This document shows, piece after piece, positions 1 to 57,584 of a DNA stretch of 64,000 bases. The stretch's first letter is position 1; each line of letters begins with the position of its first letter. This DNA comes from Hirundichthys speculiger (lineage: Eukaryota > Chordata > Actinopteri > Beloniformes > Exocoetidae): contig JAGFBZ010000363.1 of NCBI GenBank assembly GCA_018398805.1, forward strand, positions 744,001-808,000. Reading direction: 5' to 3'. The notes beneath the pieces are model-generated. The model did not search any database. It had not been told where the DNA came from and was given only the letters and a program-made list of their open reading frames with translations. The translations under genes and the position numbers were made by a program.

Positions 1-705
1 TAGTCAAGAACAACAAAATGTCATCAAGTGTAGATAGTTTTGCATCAACTTATATATTGTTTGCATTGTTGTTGATTCAAGATTATAACTGGTTCAAAGT
101 GGGACTAGTTTCAACTAGTTTATACACTGCTGAGTACTTTCATATGTAACAAACTATCATATTTTCAACACTGAGCCTATATTTTGTATGTAAATCTTAA
201 TTAAATGCTAACCAGTATTTCTAGGCTGGAGAGCTGATTTAATATGTACAAAATTAATTATGAAGCAGCTTAAAATGCAGGCGGCTGAACTGGAACCACA
301 AACACCTCAAAACTCACTTAAGTACATGTTAATTACAACCAAAATGTTCTAATACACGAAACGGTGTCAGGTAAAACTCCAGGGTTGATCTTTCAGTGAG
401 TTGTCTTTATTTGTCCGTCTGGACAAAACAAAGGCATGAATAAATCCCAGAGCACCCAACAAGTGAAACAAACAGCCCCACGCACAGTTTCAGCTGTTGA
501 CACTGATCAAACCTACGCTTTTGTGGCTTCTCTCTCAACACAGGCCACTTCCTCATTCCACCTTCACCTTTCACTTCCAATAGGATTTGCGTGGTGCTTC
601 TATTTTTGACTTAACCGACGGAGCCAAAGTACCTGTGATGGGATAAAGTAGGAGGGAAAAAAAAAAAAAGAAAACAACTCAAACCCCTGCAATCATGTTC
701 CTCAC
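1..705 (-). other. First intron of the cnksr1-like gene, partial
   Basis: If the exon at 706-757 is real, this stretch is its first intron, running off the window. I see no second exon. It is AT-rich, with an A-rich run near 658-675 and no recognisable element. Confidence 0.45.
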
Positions 706-757
706 CTAGGAGCCACTCGGTGACTTTCTCCGCGCTCCACGACGTGATCGGCTCCAT
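706..757 (-). CDS. cnksr1: First coding exon of a CNK-like scaffold protein (SAM domain start)
   Basis: Read on the minus strand, an ATG at 757-755 opens 17 codons plus one base, followed by a clean donor (CTAG|GTGAGG at 705-700). The peptide MEPITSWSAEKVTEWLL resembles the N-terminus of connector-enhancer-of-KSR proteins, which begin MEPV-x-x-W-x-x-x-x-V-x-x-W and continue with a SAM domain. The split last codon begins with G, fitting the G of the family's G-L-D-D that follows. CNK proteins are membrane scaffolds linking Ras/Raf and Rho signalling (family knowledge). Human CNKSR1 lies near RPS6KA1 on chromosome 1p36, which favours cnksr1 over cnksr2/3. The remaining exons would lie to the left, outside the window, and no second exon is visible in 1-705. 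Identification rests on 17 residues plus synteny; another SAM protein is possible. Confidence 0.55.
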
Positions 758-1200
758 GCTCGGAGTCCTGCTGCAGTCGCTCACTCACTTCCCGGCGCTC
801 CTGGTGGACTTCTACCTCGCCGGGCTGCTGGAAGAAGGAAAAGTTGATCCAGATTTGGAGTCGGACGGTGACGAGCGGCACTCCTTCTCACAGGTACAGG
901 TAGAGCCCCCCCCCTTCGACCCCCCTACATCTGCTGACAGCCAATAGCGCAGCTGTCAGTCTGTGCCAGGAGCGAAGGACCCCTCCCTCCTTTACCCCCC
1001 ACCCCCTTCTATCCTACCTGAAGGAAAACTGCGTCGCTGTGCAACGCTGCTGTAGCTTTAAGGCGTCATTACTTCCTTCATATTTACTTTTACGCGCAGT
1101 GCGCCATCTGCGTAAAAAAAGCGACGGGGATTGCATGCGCGCAGTAGTTTGCGGAGGAAGTCGGACGGTGGAAACAGGCGCACCTGCACAGGAGGCTAGA
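758..1200 (-). promoter_or_regulatory. Probable 5'UTR and promoter of the cnksr1-like gene
   Basis: Directly upstream (minus strand) of the SAM-domain ATG, the sequence becomes GC/CpG-richer than its surroundings, to about 1200. A GCATGCGCGCAG stretch at 1133-1144 resembles an NRF1 site. No TATA box is obvious. The transcription start cannot be placed from sequence alone. Confidence 0.4.
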
Positions 1201-1420
1201 ACCCACTCTCAGTGCTGCTTGGGGGCCCTGATTCAGCCTCGTGGCTTGTCTCCACGGCTTTCCTTCTTGTTACCTGCAGCTGATGCCGGAATTTCTCAAC
1301 TCATGAATGACCCCAAGACTTCAGGGAAAACCTCTAACAAGACCAGACGACCTAATCCTCTTTTCCAAATCCGGTCTGCTCTCCTAGAATATTTCTAGAA
1401 ATATTTCTTGGTTTGAACTT

Positions 1421-3359
1421 TCAACTCTTAACTGTCAGGCTCTGACATGCCTTACCTTTAATAATAATTCAAATTCACAGAATGAGCACATTACTCAACT
1501 GAATTCCATCAGGAATGCAGTTTTTGACCATAAAAGCACATGGATTGTTAATCATCATATGATAAATTCAGTCATATTTTGTGGTTTTTTTTAAATGATC
1601 ATTTTATTATTATTCCTGGTCAGATCTTAGTGATCTAAATGTTACTTTCTCCATTCTTTCTTAAGACTTCAGCTCTCAGTCCTTTTGTGAATGGACTTCT
1701 CTTTTGAGCTGCTCCAGGAGCTCATTGTTAACGTCGGTATAAGTTTCACAACAGGTTCCCACAAAGCTGCTGTTGTTTCGCTGCAGTAAAGGGCAACACC
1801 CGATGAAAAGGTTAGTCATCAAAGAACTACCCTCTGATATGTGGCGCCCCCTATTGTTGGTTTCCCTCCTTTGAACCAGGATGAGGGGGAGAAGCAGTTT
1901 TACAGTCTGTGCCAGCACCCAGCAGGCAAAATGCCACTGTGCACCTGTGTATTTTTCATATTTGAGTCAAGGTTGAAATTTTTAAATGTTTAAATTTGAA
2001 GTGAAGTTATATGAAATATTTTTTTAAAGTAAAATAAAACTGCAAAAAGATGAGTAGGCTCTTGGACATGTATAAGAGTTTTAAAACTGCTTGGACTCCT
2101 CTAATCTGACAAATCAAGACTGAGCTTAAATAATGGAAAAAAAAACAAGTGAGCTGTAAAACTGTTGCTCAATTTTGTTGAAAATTTCAACAAAATGCGC
2201 TTTAGTGGCCAGTGGTGGTTTTATTTCAGTGATAGCAGCTTTATACGCCGTGTTTGTTTCCCAACCTGAAAAAAACAGCTTGAGCATTCTTGACTTGAAA
2301 CATCACCAAACTTTGCTGTGGTTTGTTTTATCACTCAGAGAAAACCAGTGACACGGTGATGTTATGTTTGGTTGTGCTTGGTTTCAGAAGCACTTACCTG
2401 AAGACGGGCCAGGCTGCCTGGCGTGCCCTTTTGCCCAGCCCAAATACCTGAAGTACGATTTCAAGTCTCAGCATGCTGCATGTGTTTGACAGTGTTCTCA
2501 CAGACTTATGATTATGTTGAAACTGCTTTGGTTTACGTGCTTTTCCTACAAAAGACATAGTTTTGGCGACAAAGATGAACAACAAACTGGCAGTGGGAAA
2601 CTGATTTTACAATCTAAGACTACTGCTTGCCTTCTTGCTCTGCCCCTTGTATTATTGTCAGTCAATATTACAGCCACGGTTCACTTGCAGCCAGCCAGTC
2701 CCATAAGCAATTATTGTGATGTATGATAATTCCACTGATATTTGAAATACAATAACACCATTTGTGAATCATTGCTTCGTAGCACAGAGCCAGAGTGTCC
2801 TCAGAATAATTGCATTGCCATCTTGTCCAGCTATTGTCAGTCAGCAGAGACTGGATAATTACCCTTACTCCACTACTGAGCACCTAATTAATTTGTTCTA
2901 CGCTGCTCGTCTTGCACTGCAGACATGGGCTCACTCCTTTCAGCTGAGGGAATTCTTACCAAAGGTCTTCAAGCGTTGCCACTGAAACCTGACACATACT
3001 GGGTGCTGCACGCTAAGATGAATATAAAACATGTAGTCTGTGGGAATATTGAGCCAGCATCAGCATTTTTGTGTATCGCTGGTCTTTCTGGTGTGTTGAT
3101 TTCATACAAGAATACTCTTATCTTAAACTGGAGACAGTTCCTACGGATGTTGTAACAACTTATTACGTTTTTGGATCAACTTAGCCTTTTTTGCAAGCAT
3201 TTGAGGAACATCCTGGAGTTAAAACAACTCTTGGTCTACTATTAGATGGTAAGGTGTGTAAACCTTAATTCGGGACCAAAATAACATGAATCAAAGCAGT
3301 TTGCCTGAGAATGATATATGTGTTTGAAGCAAAATGGCAATAAATGCTAACACTTTAGC
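1421..3359. other. Intergenic, no gene seen
   Basis: AT-rich sequence without splice-flanked coding segments or recognised repeats. A near match to the CTCF motif (reverse orientation, around 1842-1858) has mismatches in its last bases and is not called. Confidence 0.6.
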
Positions 3360-3670
3360 AATGGAGCTACATGAAAATAATTAGCTATTTTTAGCCTCCA
3401 GAAAGAGTCAAAAATGTCATTCCACTTAAGTGACCGTCTGTACGAGTAGATGCTACAAAAACGACAGTCTATTTTGTCATGAATATAGAAATACTGATCC
3501 AGTTCTATGGAAGCGAAGGCCATGAACTCTCCTCCTTTGGCGTCCATTGACAGCCGTTTGCAGAACATAGTCGACTTGTATGGACTTAAAACACAATGAC
3601 AGAAACCAGATGGAGATGCCTGTACAAACACTCCTTTTTATACACTTTTTGTACACATACAAGGTTAAAC
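3360..3670. repeat. Degenerate dispersed repeat, copy 1
   Basis: Shares short blocks (GGCCATGAACTCT, a following CTTT-GCGTC-ATTGA, then CACTTTTTGTACAC) in the same order with 20880-20960. The shared order suggests two old copies of one dispersed element. The class cannot be named from what is visible. Confidence 0.35.
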
Positions 3671-4696
3671 TTAAAATACTTTGTCTGTTGGGACCCTAGT
3701 GTCAAATGACCCGGAGAGATCGTTGGAATCAGCTCAGCTTCTAATCAATAATCACTATTAACTCTGTGTGTTAAAGGAGAGACGGATGTGAAAACAGAAA
3801 AAGTGGTAATTGATGTGATTTGGAATCAATCTATAAGCCATGACATGGGTGATTCAATAATTCAATGATCAGAACCGATGATTGATCAGAAAGATGTATT
3901 CGGTATGATTTGGGTCGGGACTGAGAGACTCTGTTGCAGCAGGAGGTGATGTAATGGAGGTCACTGTGTACTCAGGGGAATAAAAACAACTGATATGGTG
4001 AACAAAAACAGGAGTAGGAGATAGCAGCCGCGGGTGAGGTAATGTAAGCACGAGCCGGTAACTAGTCTAAACAAGTGAAGTAACAGAAGGAGAGGTGATT
4101 TACGTGATTTGTAAGCAATTCCTAATCAATGAAATGTATGAAATGTGGGTGTGATCAGAAACAAAATGTATTAGTAATTGTTAATTTTTAACATAATGTA
4201 TGTTAAAAGGGAAAACTTATTTTGTTGGGTCAAAAACGGACAGAGACAGAGCGGAGCGCATGTTCCTCTCTGGAATGTCAACAGGGCAGGAGAGAGGGCG
4301 TAAGTGTAAACATAAGTGACTTCGCCATACACAACACTGGGCCAGGTGTCTGGGTCAAATGGTGATGTCGAGGTGGGGCGGTGTGTTTGGTACAGAGAGC
4401 GGTACATGGGCTCCGGACTGCAGACGGAAGGTTCATTGCCGAATTCTGTTATTAAACACGAACCAATCAATCAATCAGTTAATGTAACGTTGGAACATAC
4501 GTTGGTATGTAGATCGTTAGAAAAAGGGTTAGCGTTAGCTGATAAGCTTTAGCTTAACGAGCTGTATAGCCAAGAAAAACAAGGTGGCCTTGGATTGGTG
4601 ATATGGAAGATGTGATGCTGTAAACATATGAAGTCATTGTGGGATGTGTGTTATGCATGATTATGTAAAATTATGCACGCCTCTGTATATGTGAAT

Positions 4697-4816
4697 AACC
4701 AATCAGAAGTGTCATGTGAGTTTGAGGGAAATTATGTATGCATATGCAAAGGTGAGAGAACCAATCAGATGAAGGCTGGTGCAGGGCGAGCAAGGAGAGA
4801 GAGAGCACATAAAAAG
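4697..4816 (+). promoter_or_regulatory. LTR core promoter: twin CCAAT boxes and TATA-like box
   Basis: The identical decamer AACCAATCAG occurs at 4697-4706 and 4759-4768, and ATAAAAAG follows at 4809-4816. The order and spacing are those of a retroviral U3 promoter, predicting transcription start (start of R) near 4835-4845. Confidence 0.55.
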
Positions 4817-5258
4817 GGAAGGCAGAAGGACTCGGGGTGGATTCCTGGAGCGATTTTCAGACGAAGAAGGACTAGCTGAAACCTGGACGAGCAACCCCCA
4901 TCTGGAGGATTAACTGGAAGGAATTACTTCAAGAAAAGAAGACAGAAAGACGCTTGGAACAGGATCTACGAATTTTTCCCAATTCTTGAAGGAATAATTG
5001 GAGCCTTTTTGGTTAGCCTAGCTCACCGCTAGCAAGGAGGAGGGGCCGGATCAGCATACCTGCAGGCCTGATCGTTTGAGCTCTCTCTCTCCCTCCCTGC
5101 CAGCGGCCTTGAACCCGCATAGTGGCCACATGCGTCTCTCAGCCTGTCCTTGACCAACCAGATGAACTGATCAGTAAGCCACAGCTTTAATCTGCCTTTT
5201 TAGAATTATAAATTGTATAACCAATCAATGCTGTTGCTTAACCTTGCTAATCTGCTTT

Positions 5259-5264
5259 AATAAA
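5259..5264 (+). terminator. LTR polyadenylation signal AATAAA
   Basis: AATAAA lies about 450 bases past the TATA-like box and about 470 bases before the LTR end. This fits the R region, with a long U5 to 5730. Confidence 0.45.
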
Positions 5265-5732
5265 TATAAAAACTATCATAAGACGTCGTTGAGGACATTA
5301 CATCTGTATTCAGAATTTTGAAGACTTGTTTATGCCTCTGCACTAACACACAGGTTCTTATGGGTTATTTTAGCCACATTTTTGTCAAATTGTCCCTGAG
5401 GCTCGCTGTCCGAGCCGCTAAAGTTTTCCTAGCCTGTAACAAGAGCCCGAATCGTGAGAGAAGAGCTGCCGTTAACAGACGTGACCGATAGCTGGACTTC
5501 GAGCCACCCGGCTATTCCTCTGAAGGACAGTTATTGGAGTGAGCGGGGCATACGTTTGGAAGTAGGCAGTGAGAGCTAGGCGTATCTTCTCGACACCAGC
5601 TTAAATAAGTTGAGGAAATCTAGTGAGGAACCTCTCCTAGACCGCAATTTCTTACCCGTAGGATGGAGAGCTGGTCCCGGTGACAGACTCTGCTAGTCAG
5701 AGACTGAACCAACAACTGGGGGATTTTACATT

Positions 5733-5750
5733 TGGCGCCCGAACAGGGAC
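5733..5750 (+). other. Retroviral primer-binding site, tRNA-Lys3 type
   Basis: The 18 bases TGGCGCCCGAACAGGGAC are complementary to the 3' end of tRNA-Lys3 (including CCA), the primer used by lentiviruses and several other retroviruses. The site begins two bases after the LTR end, exactly where a binding site belongs. This is the strongest evidence that the upstream block is an LTR. Confidence 0.85.
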
Positions 5751-5905
5751 ATGAAAAAGTGAATTTCAGGTCCAACCGATTTGGACCCCCCAGATAAAAA
5801 AGTGTGCAGCAGGCACAGAAGATCGACTCCCCCGTGTGGACAAAAAGGGAGGGGCCGAACCCGCAGTAATTGCAGGGAGCAAGCCTTTTCAGGGGGTAAA
5901 ATAGC

Positions 5906-6284
5906 AATTGCCCCAAATGCTAACATTAACTGTTATTTTTCCTCAAACACATATTCTGTTCTCACTCAAAACTGCTTTGATACACGTTGTTCCCAAAGGA
6001 AGGTTTACAGTCCTTACCCTCTAATAAAACACCTAGAGTTGTTTTATCTCTGTAATGTTTCTTTAACTGAACTTTGATCTTCTTTAGAGCCATACAGTTT
6101 TAGTCACTGCTATAATGTTGGATGCAAAAGATCATATAACACATAACAATCTTTGTGGAAATATCAAATAATCACTATAAATGTTTAATGGTAACTGAGT
6201 TCTAACATATTGAGATGTACAGATGTACTGCCGCCTCCTCAAAGAGCAGAAAGTTCAGTGGGTTTCTCAGTGGTTGCTCGATAA
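5906..6284. other. Intergenic spacer, nothing recognised
   Basis: AT-rich sequence between the retroviral leader and the SINE/L2-like repeat; no features seen. Confidence 0.5.
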
Positions 6285-6575
6285 AGGTGGTTTCCATGTT
6301 CACTGCCTTAATGGTTAGCTCTGTTCTGCTCTCACAGAAAGAAGGTTCCTGGTTCAAATTCTGGGAGGGGCTTTTCTGTGTGAAGTTTGCATGTTCTTGC
6401 TGTGTTTGTGTGGGTTTTCTCCAGGTACCTCCCACAGTCTGAAAACATGCATGTCAGGTGGTCAGACTGCTAGCCTGTCCTGGGTGTACCCCCATCTTTT
6501 TGCCTTTTGTCCAAAGAGAGCTGGGATAGGCTCCAGCAGACCCCTGTGACCCTAAATAGGAAAAAGGAGGCATAG
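6285..6575 (+). repeat. tRNA-derived SINE with L2-type tail
   Basis: The block reads like the common fish SINE/L2 family: a tRNA-like head (GTTAGCTCTGTTCTGCTCTCA, then GGTTCCTGGTTCAAATTCTGG, a B-box-like motif near 6345), followed by GTTTGCATGTTCTTGCTGTG, CCTCCCACAGTCTGAAAACA and AGCTGGGATAGGCTCCAGC. These are the order and wording of the L2-clade 3' tail shared with partner SINEs. No flanking duplication was identified. Confidence 0.65.
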
Positions 6576-7160
6576 ATGATGGTCTCCACCTGCTTCCATC
6601 TTCTGCATCTTCCTTTGTCACACCAACTAATTGTACACTCTCTCACCACATCCAGAAATCTCTTCTTTGGTCTTTCCCTTTTGCTCCTGTGTGGCAGTTT
6701 CATCTCCTGCATCCTTCTACCACAGTATTTATTTTCCCTCTTTATGTGTCCAAACCATCTCAACCACCTCCAGCTCTGCTTCCTGTCTGTTGGTCAGTGC
6801 TGTTGTCTCCAACCCATAAAGAGAGGCTGCTCTCACCAACGTCTTGTAAACCTTCCCCTTTCTCTCCCTGCTATTGTACTTTCACAAATAATTCCACCCA
6901 CTCCCCCCTGCCTGCACTTTCTTCTTTTCCCCATTCCTCGTTGCTCTGACCATCGGAGCCCAATTATGTAAACTCATGCACCTTCTTGCATCAACACTAT
7001 TCTGCTTGCTTCCCTTTCATTTCCACTCATGTATTGTCTTGCTTCTCCTCTCTAGTGCATAACTCCGCCTCTTCAGGTTTTCGTCCACCTGCTGCCTACT
7101 CTCACTGCAGATAACAAAGGCAATTGCAAACATAGTTCATGGAGACTCATGTATAATCTT
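6560..7160 (-). mobile_element. Non-LTR retrotransposon fragment, C-terminal part of reverse transcriptase ORF
   Basis: Minus-strand translation, across frameshifts, gives the typical fish LINE C-terminal order: a CSESRQQVDENLKRRSYALERR-like stretch (7050-7110), KVYKTLVRAASLYGLET (about 6795-6850), and RWFGHIKRE...GRRMQEMKLP followed by RPKKRF (6660-6763). Frames break several times and the catalytic core is missing, so it is a dead fragment. The clade (L2-like or another) is not certain. Confidence 0.65.
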
Positions 7161-7278
7161 TCAATCTATCTGTCACCACTAAACAAGAAGGGGCTCAGAG
7201 CTGTTCGTTGGTGCAGTCTGACTTCCACTTGAAACCCACCTGTTACTCCCACTTCCCACCTCGCTGCTGTCATGCTGT

Positions 7279-7323
7279 CCTCTAACATGTCCTCTAACAT
7301 GTCCTCTAACATGTCCTGTAACA
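7279..7323 (+). repeat. 12-bp tandem repeat, about 3.7 units
   Basis: The unit CCTCTAACATGT is repeated three times exactly (7279-7314), followed by a partial copy with one change (CCTGTAACA). Confidence 0.9.
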
Positions 7324-7329
7324 CTCCAT

Positions 7330-9590
7330 ATTTCCTCATCTAATATCACAGTTTCTTCTTCTGCACTCTGTTATTTACATTCTGAATCCAAAAGTCACAG
7401 TGCAGACTCCTACATCACTATTATATGTCATGTTTGAAAAGCAGAAGGAAATTCTGAAATGAATCAATTCATTTATTTCTTTTAATTCTTGCTTTTCTGA
7501 AATTATAGAAACAACAGGTCAGAAAAAAGAAAGAATAATATTGAAATAATTTCATTTTAGGGTCTGTTTTGATAACTGGCAGCCACTTCACAACTGGAGT
7601 ATACTTATATTTGCATTTAAATTGCTCTGTTTACAGCTGCGCAGGAACTACATTTTATGATTCATTGTTTCTCACTCTGCAAACTCAACATCAGTCACCC
7701 TCTTCTGTAGTTCTGGGGTTTCAGCTGCAACTGAAAATGAGGTTAAACAACGGTGTCATCGTCACTTCATTTCACGTGATTTGCCAGTTGTCTAGGTCGG
7801 GGGGAAAATCTGCCACCCATTTTGTCAAATTCCAGTTAATGGCTTTCTTCCACAGCACCTTGGTAACCACGTTTTGGTCTCATGACAACACACAAACCCA
7901 TCTGGGTGGAATTGCACAGGTACAGTATGTTAATTTGGACTGAGATTTTTTTTTTTTTCCCGTGATGCTTCATATCTATCTGAAGGTGCGGCATCCCCCT
8001 GGAGCTACTTGGAGGGGAAGACCTCTGAGTCATCACTGTCCTCTGTGATGTCACTGACTCATTATGAAGAAGGGAAGAGACTCCTTAAAGTCACGTCAAA
8101 AGGAATTTTCCTTTCATTTTTAGCGCCCTTGCAATGAATTACACCCTTCTTCACAATCTTCTTTTTAATCTCTTTCTATGAATTCTCTTGATTATATCAC
8201 TCACTTCCATTGCTCACACTTAAAACCTGCAGTCCATCAGATAATACAGGAGGAGCCTTAATCATTCAGCATCAGGCTGCTGGTCTCCGTGATGGAGAGA
8301 AGGAAGGAGAGAAGGGCAGTTAGCGTGCACATAATAGACAAATAAAAAAAAATGAGAGCGGAGAGGATAAGGGCTGATGAAAAACAGAGGTGAGGGGGCA
8401 GTGTCGGTGGTGTGGCTGCAGTAAATAACAAACACCAATATAAGAGGTGCTGTGAGACTCCTGCAGCTGCCTATCCATCACCGTGACAAATTGATGTCTT
8501 GCTGCAACTTTGTAAATTGCACACAACTTGAGCATGATGTGTAACTATTTGCTTACAGTAAGAATGGTTATCTAACTTCCCGGCTTTCTTAGAAAAAAAT
8601 AAACTGAAGGCTGAAGGGAAAAGAAAACCAACATGTTGCCTTTTTTGCTTTTTTCTTCAAAGTTGAAGTGTGTGGGCATTGAGACATGAATGAATGCAGT
8701 AGTCTTGCTGTGAAGTGAAAAGACAAGGTGAGGCACAGCAGCTTGGATACAAAGTCCCAAAAAAAAAAACACCATAGAATGTGATGTGATTACACAATAA
8801 AAGGAAGTGCAGGGTGTCCAGGTACGTGTGATTAACCCGTTACTAAGAAGCTTAGACAGGCATTGGCAGCCCGGCTCAATAGATGCTTGCAAATTTAGAC
8901 AACACAATGATCAAAGCACAGGTGCCAAATCAGAAGCCATTCTCCATGCCATATAATTTTCAGTTTTTTTTAAGTGCATTTGAATCTGCATCTTCATCTG
9001 AATTTGAATCCAAAATTGTTTCAGATCAACAAAGAAAGGCGTTTGTGTGCCCTCCAGTTGCCAATAGTAACCAAAGCTGGCTAAAAGCAAAAAAAAAATC
9101 CACTCGGCAGTGAATGAAACAGAGAAATGATGAGGGTGGGGTGGGATGCATTATGTCGCTGGAGATTACAAGGACCTTCATAAGAGCTGCTGTCAATGAA
9201 AAGAGCGCTGCATCAGTGTGATATCCGGACAGAAGAGCACTGGTCACGACATAATCCCTTCTAGAGTAGTTTTCTTTTCTTTTTTATTCTCAACTTGTAT
9301 CCTTTCCATCACGGTTATTGTGTAATCAGAAATGTTATGTAATTTTTGAAACAGTGGATGTCATTTTTAGACCTAGAAGAGGTGATGTGGATATAAAAGA
9401 CAATGTGTACTAAATATATTTGTATGAAATCCAAAAATATAGCTTGAGAGCAGCCCAGAGAGGAAGACGCTGCCACCCTGCAAATTCACCCAGATTGTCT
9501 ATTTTACGCCAGAAATTACATAACTTCGTGTTCAACCAAAGCTTTTATCTGCTGATTTTTTTTTTTTTTTTTCTGGACTGGATTGGCTTT
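7330..9590. other. Intergenic, no gene seen
   Basis: No open frame here has splice or family support. The sequence is AT-rich with scattered poly-A/T runs (for example at 7947 and 8759). Confidence 0.6.
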
Positions 9591-9780
9591 GAACTCGGTG
9601 GATCCGACACGCAATCTGCTGTACCGACGCGCATCACGGACGGACAGGCCGTTCACTACCAGCAGGCATGACGTATTTGCAGTTCGTGTCTCCACCAGGT
9701 GGCGGCGCGACCGGACTTGGGCGGAACGAGCGGGCGAGGGGGCTGGATAAAATCCTGCCGGAGCCTGCCAATAACAGCTC
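9590..9780 (+). promoter_or_regulatory. rps6ka1: Main rps6ka1 promoter
   Basis: A CpG-rich patch about 600-800 bases upstream of the rps6ka1 ATG. It carries a CRE-like TGACGTA (9669-9675), a CTCF-consensus match (9692-9706), a GGGCGG GC box (9718-9723) and a TATA-like GATAAAAT (9746-9753). These predict a start near 9775-9785. The start position is inference. Confidence 0.5.
9692..9706 (+). promoter_or_regulatory. CTCF-consensus match at the promoter
   Basis: CCACCAGGTGGCGGC fits every position of the degenerate CTCF core CCASYAGRKGGCRSY. It lies about 50 bases upstream of the TATA-like box. A sequence match does not prove occupancy. Confidence 0.5.
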
Positions 9781-9986
9781 GAGTTGGAGTCTGCTCGTAC
9801 TACGGCGAGCCACACCGAGCTGTCTGCGCGCACGGAGGGAAGTCTTTCTTTCCTGACCGGGAAAAATCACAAGCACAGGGAAAGAGGGCGTAAAGGTCTG
9901 ACACGACGTCGATTGCACAGACAACGAAGACACCGGCTTATTCCTCAAATCTGGCACCACACTCCCGCGCAGCTCATACTAATTAC

Positions 9987-10046
9987 ATGATCTTGGATGT
10001 TACAGTTGGCCACTGCGCTCTTCTCTCGCGCTTGACAGAAGCCTGA
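9987..10046 (+). CDS. Upstream ORF in the rps6ka1 leader (19 codons)
   Basis: If transcription starts near 9775, the leader is about 620 nt and holds this short ATG-to-TGA frame ending over 350 nt before the main ATG, plus a second overlapping ATG at 9997. The peptide matches nothing I recognise. Any role would be to dampen main-ORF translation. Confidence 0.25.
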   Translation: MILDVTVGHCALLSRLTEA

Positions 10047-10399
10047 GCTGAGCTTCCAGCGCAGCTACCTGAAAGGTGTTTGTTTTTTTTTTTTTTTTTT
10101 TTTTGCTCTTCTCAACTGGATTATTACTTTACAACAAATACGCCCAAGTGGCCAAGCGACGCCGAAAAACCAAATCAAGGGATTCCTCTCGTCTGTGAGG
10201 GTGCTGGCGTCCGTGTGCGCGTCTTCTTCTTCTTCTTCTCTGCGCAAGGGGCAAAGTGCTGATAAATCTGCTCCAACTGGACTTTGGGACCTGGGCGACG
10301 AGCTTCTCACAAGTGCTCTTGACAGGATCGGCGGGGACAAATCTGGGGAGACCACGTTCACACTCGAGCGGCTGAGGGGAAACTGAGAATCCAGCGAAA

Positions 10400-57584
<47,185 letters not shown>

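Larger units (their letters stand above)
3682..5905 (+). mobile_element. Endogenous retrovirus remnant: 5' LTR plus start of leader
   Basis: The right end of the LTR is fixed by ...TTTTACA at 5724-5730, followed after two bases by an 18-nt primer-binding site. Upstream are retroviral promoter elements in order: two CCAAT boxes, a TATA-like box, then an AATAAA about 450 bases downstream. The left end is uncertain; TGTCTG at 3682 is the best candidate and would give an LTR of about 2 kb. U3 seems to carry a diverged internal duplication (roughly 3776-3900 and 4078-4180). After the binding site only about 155 bases of leader remain before the sequence changes. No gag, pol or env and no second LTR are present, so the copy cannot be active. 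The lineage cannot be decided from the LTR. Confidence 0.7.

Noticed and set aside
1039..1398. 119-codon + strand frame near the left promoter
   Set aside because: It opens in CpG-rich promoter sequence, has no family match, and is better explained as antisense to the upstream region of the cnksr1-like gene.
1842..1858. Second CTCF-like motif (GGCGCCCCCTATTG)
   Set aside because: It departs from the core at key positions, so it is weaker than the promoter match and not called.
5842..5854. Purine run AAAAAGGGAGGGG as a retroviral polypurine tract
   Set aside because: No LTR start (TG...) follows it and it lies only about 90 bases after the primer-binding site, so it is not a genuine tract before a 3' LTR.
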